The notes under the pieces were generated by a model. That model did no database searches, was not told the DNA's origin, and was given only the letters and a program-made list of their open reading frames with translations. Below, one piece after another: positions 4,917-7,325 of a stretch of 7,325 nt of DNA. Within the stretch, counting starts at the first letter, position 1. Every line of letters starts with the position of its first letter. The position numbers and the translations under genes are program-made. Where the stretch lies: the NCBI GenBank assembly GCA_031260095.1, contig JAIRKN010000190.1, forward strand, positions 1 through 7,325, in the 5' to 3' direction. The DNA is from Tannerella sp. GTDB lineage: Bacteria > Bacteroidota > Bacteroidia > Bacteroidales > Tannerellaceae.

Positions 4917-7325
4917 AGGGCCACCTGGAGGGCCGTATCCTCTTCCGGGTCCGCGATCGGGTCCGCGCATATCCGACATGCTTGCTCCGCCTTTGAATAT
5001 GCTGAATTTATAGATAAAATGAACAATAAAATAACTATTTAATGTATTATATTCCGAATAGCTGGTTTTGCCGGATGATGCCGAGTAGGAAACATTGCTG
5101 CGTTGTTGCAGTATATCATAGATTTTCAGGCGCAGAGTGGCAGCATTTCCTTTGAGGAAGCTTTTGGCGAGGGATGCGTTCCACAACCATTCGTTCAGTT
5201 CAAACCCTTCCGAATACCCGGAGTTTGTCGAATAAGTAACATCACTTTCGATTTTGAAATTATAAGGCAGGTAGAGGGTAGTATTTGCTCCGCCGCCATA
5301 TCGGTACGTACTAAGATCTGTTTGTCCTTCCAGTGAATTTTTAGAACGTCCGTGATTAATATTTCCGCTTAGTCCGAAGTCCGCGTAATCAGAGCGATAG
5401 TTAATAGTGAAGTTATCCTGAATATTAAAATTGTTGTTCGTATTTTTCTCTCCGTTAGTAAAACTGTTCGTATTCGCGTAGGAGGAAAAGAGCATGTTGT
5501 TTATTGAGAACTTCTTATTGCGCAGGGGGGTATTGAATATAGCGCGCACGTTGGCGTTATAGTTACCATTTGTATTCTGGTATGTCGTACGTCTTTTTTC
5601 AGTCACCGGGTCATTTTCCACCACTTCCACCACATCGTTAACGACGTAGCCGGCGTTTGCAAATATCATAAATGCCGCCTGTTTTTCGCGTACGAAATTC
5701 TGGAAACGAATACGCAGATTATTTGTATAGATCGGTTTAAGTTCAGGATTTCCGATCGTGACATTCTGCGGATTAGAAATATCTTCTACCGGCTGGAGTT
5801 GTATCATGGAAGGTTGGCTGGTTCTTCCTTCGTAGTCGATGCGAAGATTTCTTTCGCTGGTCGGGCGGTAATTAAACTGCACGGTAGGAGAGAAGTTCAC
5901 CACATTGCGGCTCATGGAATAAATCGTTTCGTCGCCCACAAAAGTCTCTGTTTTTGAGTAAGAGGGATCAACATTAAACCCGATCGTGTAGTTATATTTT
6001 TCTCGCTGGGATTTGAAGGCAATACTTGCACGTTGCTCTGTGGATTCATTGCGCGAACTTTGGCTGTATGCAGAGTCAAGTTCATTATAGTCGCCATATT
6101 CATCCTGTTTAAAGGCGTTTTTCAGCGCTTTCCGCTTATTCGCGCCGTAACTGTACGATAACTGGATAAAGTTATTTCGTCCGATCGGTTCCACCCATGA
6201 GAGAAATCCCCGGTAGTTATAACTGGGATTTTTATAATCTATTTGTTGATCAATAATTTCATCCTGGTTTGCGGCTAGAAAATATTGGGTATAAGAATAA
6301 TTATAACTGTCGCTTTTTGTATCCCCTTTGCCTCCGGACAGTGAAACGCTTAATACACGTCCTTTGCTATTCAGTTTACGACTGGCCTCTAGGCGCCCGG
6401 ACACATTATATCCGTTTCCTTCGGAATGAGAATCGGAAGTGATAGCGCTGACCGAATCCAGGTCTTTATTTAATGTATAGGAATCGCCTGTTTCATCCTG
6501 ATTGGTTTTGCTGTATGAAAAGTCCGGCCTGAAAATAATTTGTGTGAGAGTATCGGGTTGCCACGTCACACGGAGGTTGACGCCCATATTGTCATTTACG
6601 GTATTCGATTTGGAATTAACAAAATCATAAGAATTACCATTGGGTCGTATATTTTCCGTTTCGTTATAACTTTCTGCGTCATTATCGGAATGGGAATAGC
6701 GGACATTGCCTCCGATCGTAAATTTCGGGTTAAATTCCTTATTAAAATTAGTTCCGATATTTCCGGATTGGGTGATTCCGTTTCCGGCTCCCGGCCCTCC
6801 CATGCCGCGTCTGCCTCCGCCTCCCATGCCGCTGAACATAGACGAGGCAAAGTCGGAGAATCCCATATTATTAGTATTATTCAGGCCGCCTATGATCGAA
6901 AACTGGTCATTATTTATAAACCGGTTTATCATCAGATTCCCTTCATATCGTTCTTTATTCCCATACCCCACCATAGAGTTTCCGAACCATCCCTGTTTCA
7001 TACCTGGCCGGACCGTCAGGTTGATGACCGCCTCTTCATCCCCGTCATCAAAACCGGTCATCATCGCCATATCGCTTCGCCTGTCGTATGCCTGTACTTT
7101 TTCTACCATTTGGGCGGGAAGGTTTTTGGCGGCCACTTTCGGGTCGTCGGAAAAAAATTCTTTGCCGTCGACCAGGACTTTTTTGATCTCTTTGCCGTTT
7201 ACCGTTACCTTGCCGTCGCTCCCGACCTCGACGCCGGGCATTTTCTTCAGCAGATCTTCCAGCATAGAGCCTTCCGCCACTTTATAAGAATCGGCATTAT
7301 ATTCGACCGTATCTTCCCTGACGGT
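4905..7325 (-). CDS. Outer-membrane beta-barrel protein, OMP_b-brl_3 / TonB-dependent receptor-like (5' partial)
   Basis: The frame is open from the right edge to TGA at 4905-4907, giving 806 visible residues. The N-terminus (signal peptide and, by family norm, a carboxypeptidase-regulatory-like domain) is outside the window. The GTG at 7280 is internal, as the residues before it (VREDTVEYNADSYKV) already belong to the plug. Visible residues 1 to about 110 are plug-like, with MLEDLLKKMPGVEV and VNGKEIKKVLVDGKEFF, typical of Bacteroidota PF14905 receptors. The rest alternates aromatic and polar residues as barrel strands, with Asn/Ser/Thr/Tyr-rich loops. A Gly-rich loop (166-183) follows the first strands. 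The last strand, YFIVHFIYKFSIF (765-777), is followed by a 24-residue Gly/Pro/Arg-rich tail. It lacks SusC hallmarks and no SusD gene follows. It may import or display a ligand or be a structural barrel; the ligand is unknown. A separate promoter seems to start the next operon. Confidence 0.93.
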   Translation of the reverse strand, partial: TVREDTVEYNADSYKVAEGSMLEDLLKKMPGVEVGSDGKVTVNGKEIKKVLVDGKEFFSDDPKVAAKNLPAQMVEKVQAYDRRSDMAMMTGFDDGDEEAVINLTVRPGMKQGWFGNSMVGYGNKERYEGNLMINRFINNDQFSIIGGLNNTNNMGFSDFASSMFSGMGGGGRRGMGGPGAGNGITQSGNIGTNFNKEFNPKFTIGGNVRYSHSDNDAESYNETENIRPNGNSYDFVNSKSNTVNDNMGVNLRVTWQPDTLTQIIFRPDFSYSKTNQDETGDSYTLNKDLDSVSAITSDSHSEGNGYNVSGRLEASRKLNSKGRVLSVSLSGGKGDTKSDSYNYSYTQYFLAANQDEIIDQQIDYKNPSYNYRGFLSWVEPIGRNNFIQLSYSYGANKRKALKNAFKQDEYGDYNELDSAYSQSSRNESTEQRASIAFKSQREKYNYTIGFNVDPSYSKTETFVGDETIYSMSRNVVNFSPTVQFNYRPTSERNLRIDYEGRTSQPSMIQLQPVEDISNPQNVTIGNPELKPIYTNNLRIRFQNFVREKQAAFMIFANAGYVVNDVVEVVENDPVTEKRRTTYQNTNGNYNANVRAIFNTPLRNKKFSINNMLFSSYANTNSFTNGEKNTNNNFNIQDNFTINYRSDYADFGLSGNINHGRSKNSLEGQTDLSTYRYGGGANTTLYLPYNFKIESDVTYSTNSGYSEGFELNEWLWNASLAKSFLKGNAATLRLKIYDILQQRSNVSYSASSGKTSYSEYNTLNSYFIVHFIYKFSIFKGGASMSDMRGPDRGPGRGYGPPGGPPPM

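Noticed and set aside
6706..7287. 193-codon open frame on the + strand opposite the outer-membrane barrel gene
   Set aside because: It is antisense to a clear coding sequence; its Pro/Ser/Phe-rich composition is what the complement of Gly- and Asp/Asn-rich barrel codons gives, and no domain is visible.

Overview
The window looks like chromosomal DNA of a member of the phylum Bacteroidota, most likely order Bacteroidales. Four things support this. A large outer-membrane barrel of the Bacteroidota OMP_b-brl_3 type is present. A Tat-exported Gfo/Idh/MocA oxidoreductase sits next to a DUF1080 lipoprotein. The intergenic DNA is A/T-rich and gene starts lack clear Shine-Dalgarno sites. There is also a good match to the Bacteroidota -7 promoter element TAnnTTTG. 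Genus is not decided by the sequence alone.

Layout: the left edge (1-897, + strand) holds the C-terminal part of a GT-B-fold glycosyltransferase that is cut by the window edge. It converges, across about 40 bp, on four genes on the minus strand. Read in the minus direction from the right edge, these are: (i) an outer-membrane beta-barrel protein, missing its N-terminus (7325-4905); (ii) a Tat-signal Gfo/Idh/MocA oxidoreductase (4701-3232); (iii) a DUF1080 (3-keto-glycoside hydrolase-like) lipoprotein (3188-2289), 43 bp after it; (iv) a cytoplasmic-type M16 zinc peptidase (2161-938). A strong intrinsic terminator (2215-2250) separates (iii) from (iv). A candidate promoter (about 4751-4758) lies between (i) and (ii), so the oxidoreductase and DUF1080 genes look like a self-contained two-gene operon.

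The most coherent biology is that two-gene operon. Both products carry export signals. Their families are the two enzyme classes of the alternative glycan-breakdown route, in which a sugar hydroxyl is oxidised to a ketone and the glycosidic bond is then cleaved by a DUF1080 enzyme. The barrel protein upstream is not a recognisable SusC and may be unrelated. The M16 peptidase and glycosyltransferase appear to be independent neighbours. I see no RNA genes, CRISPR array, insertion sequence or phage genes. All gaps between genes are under 300 bp.
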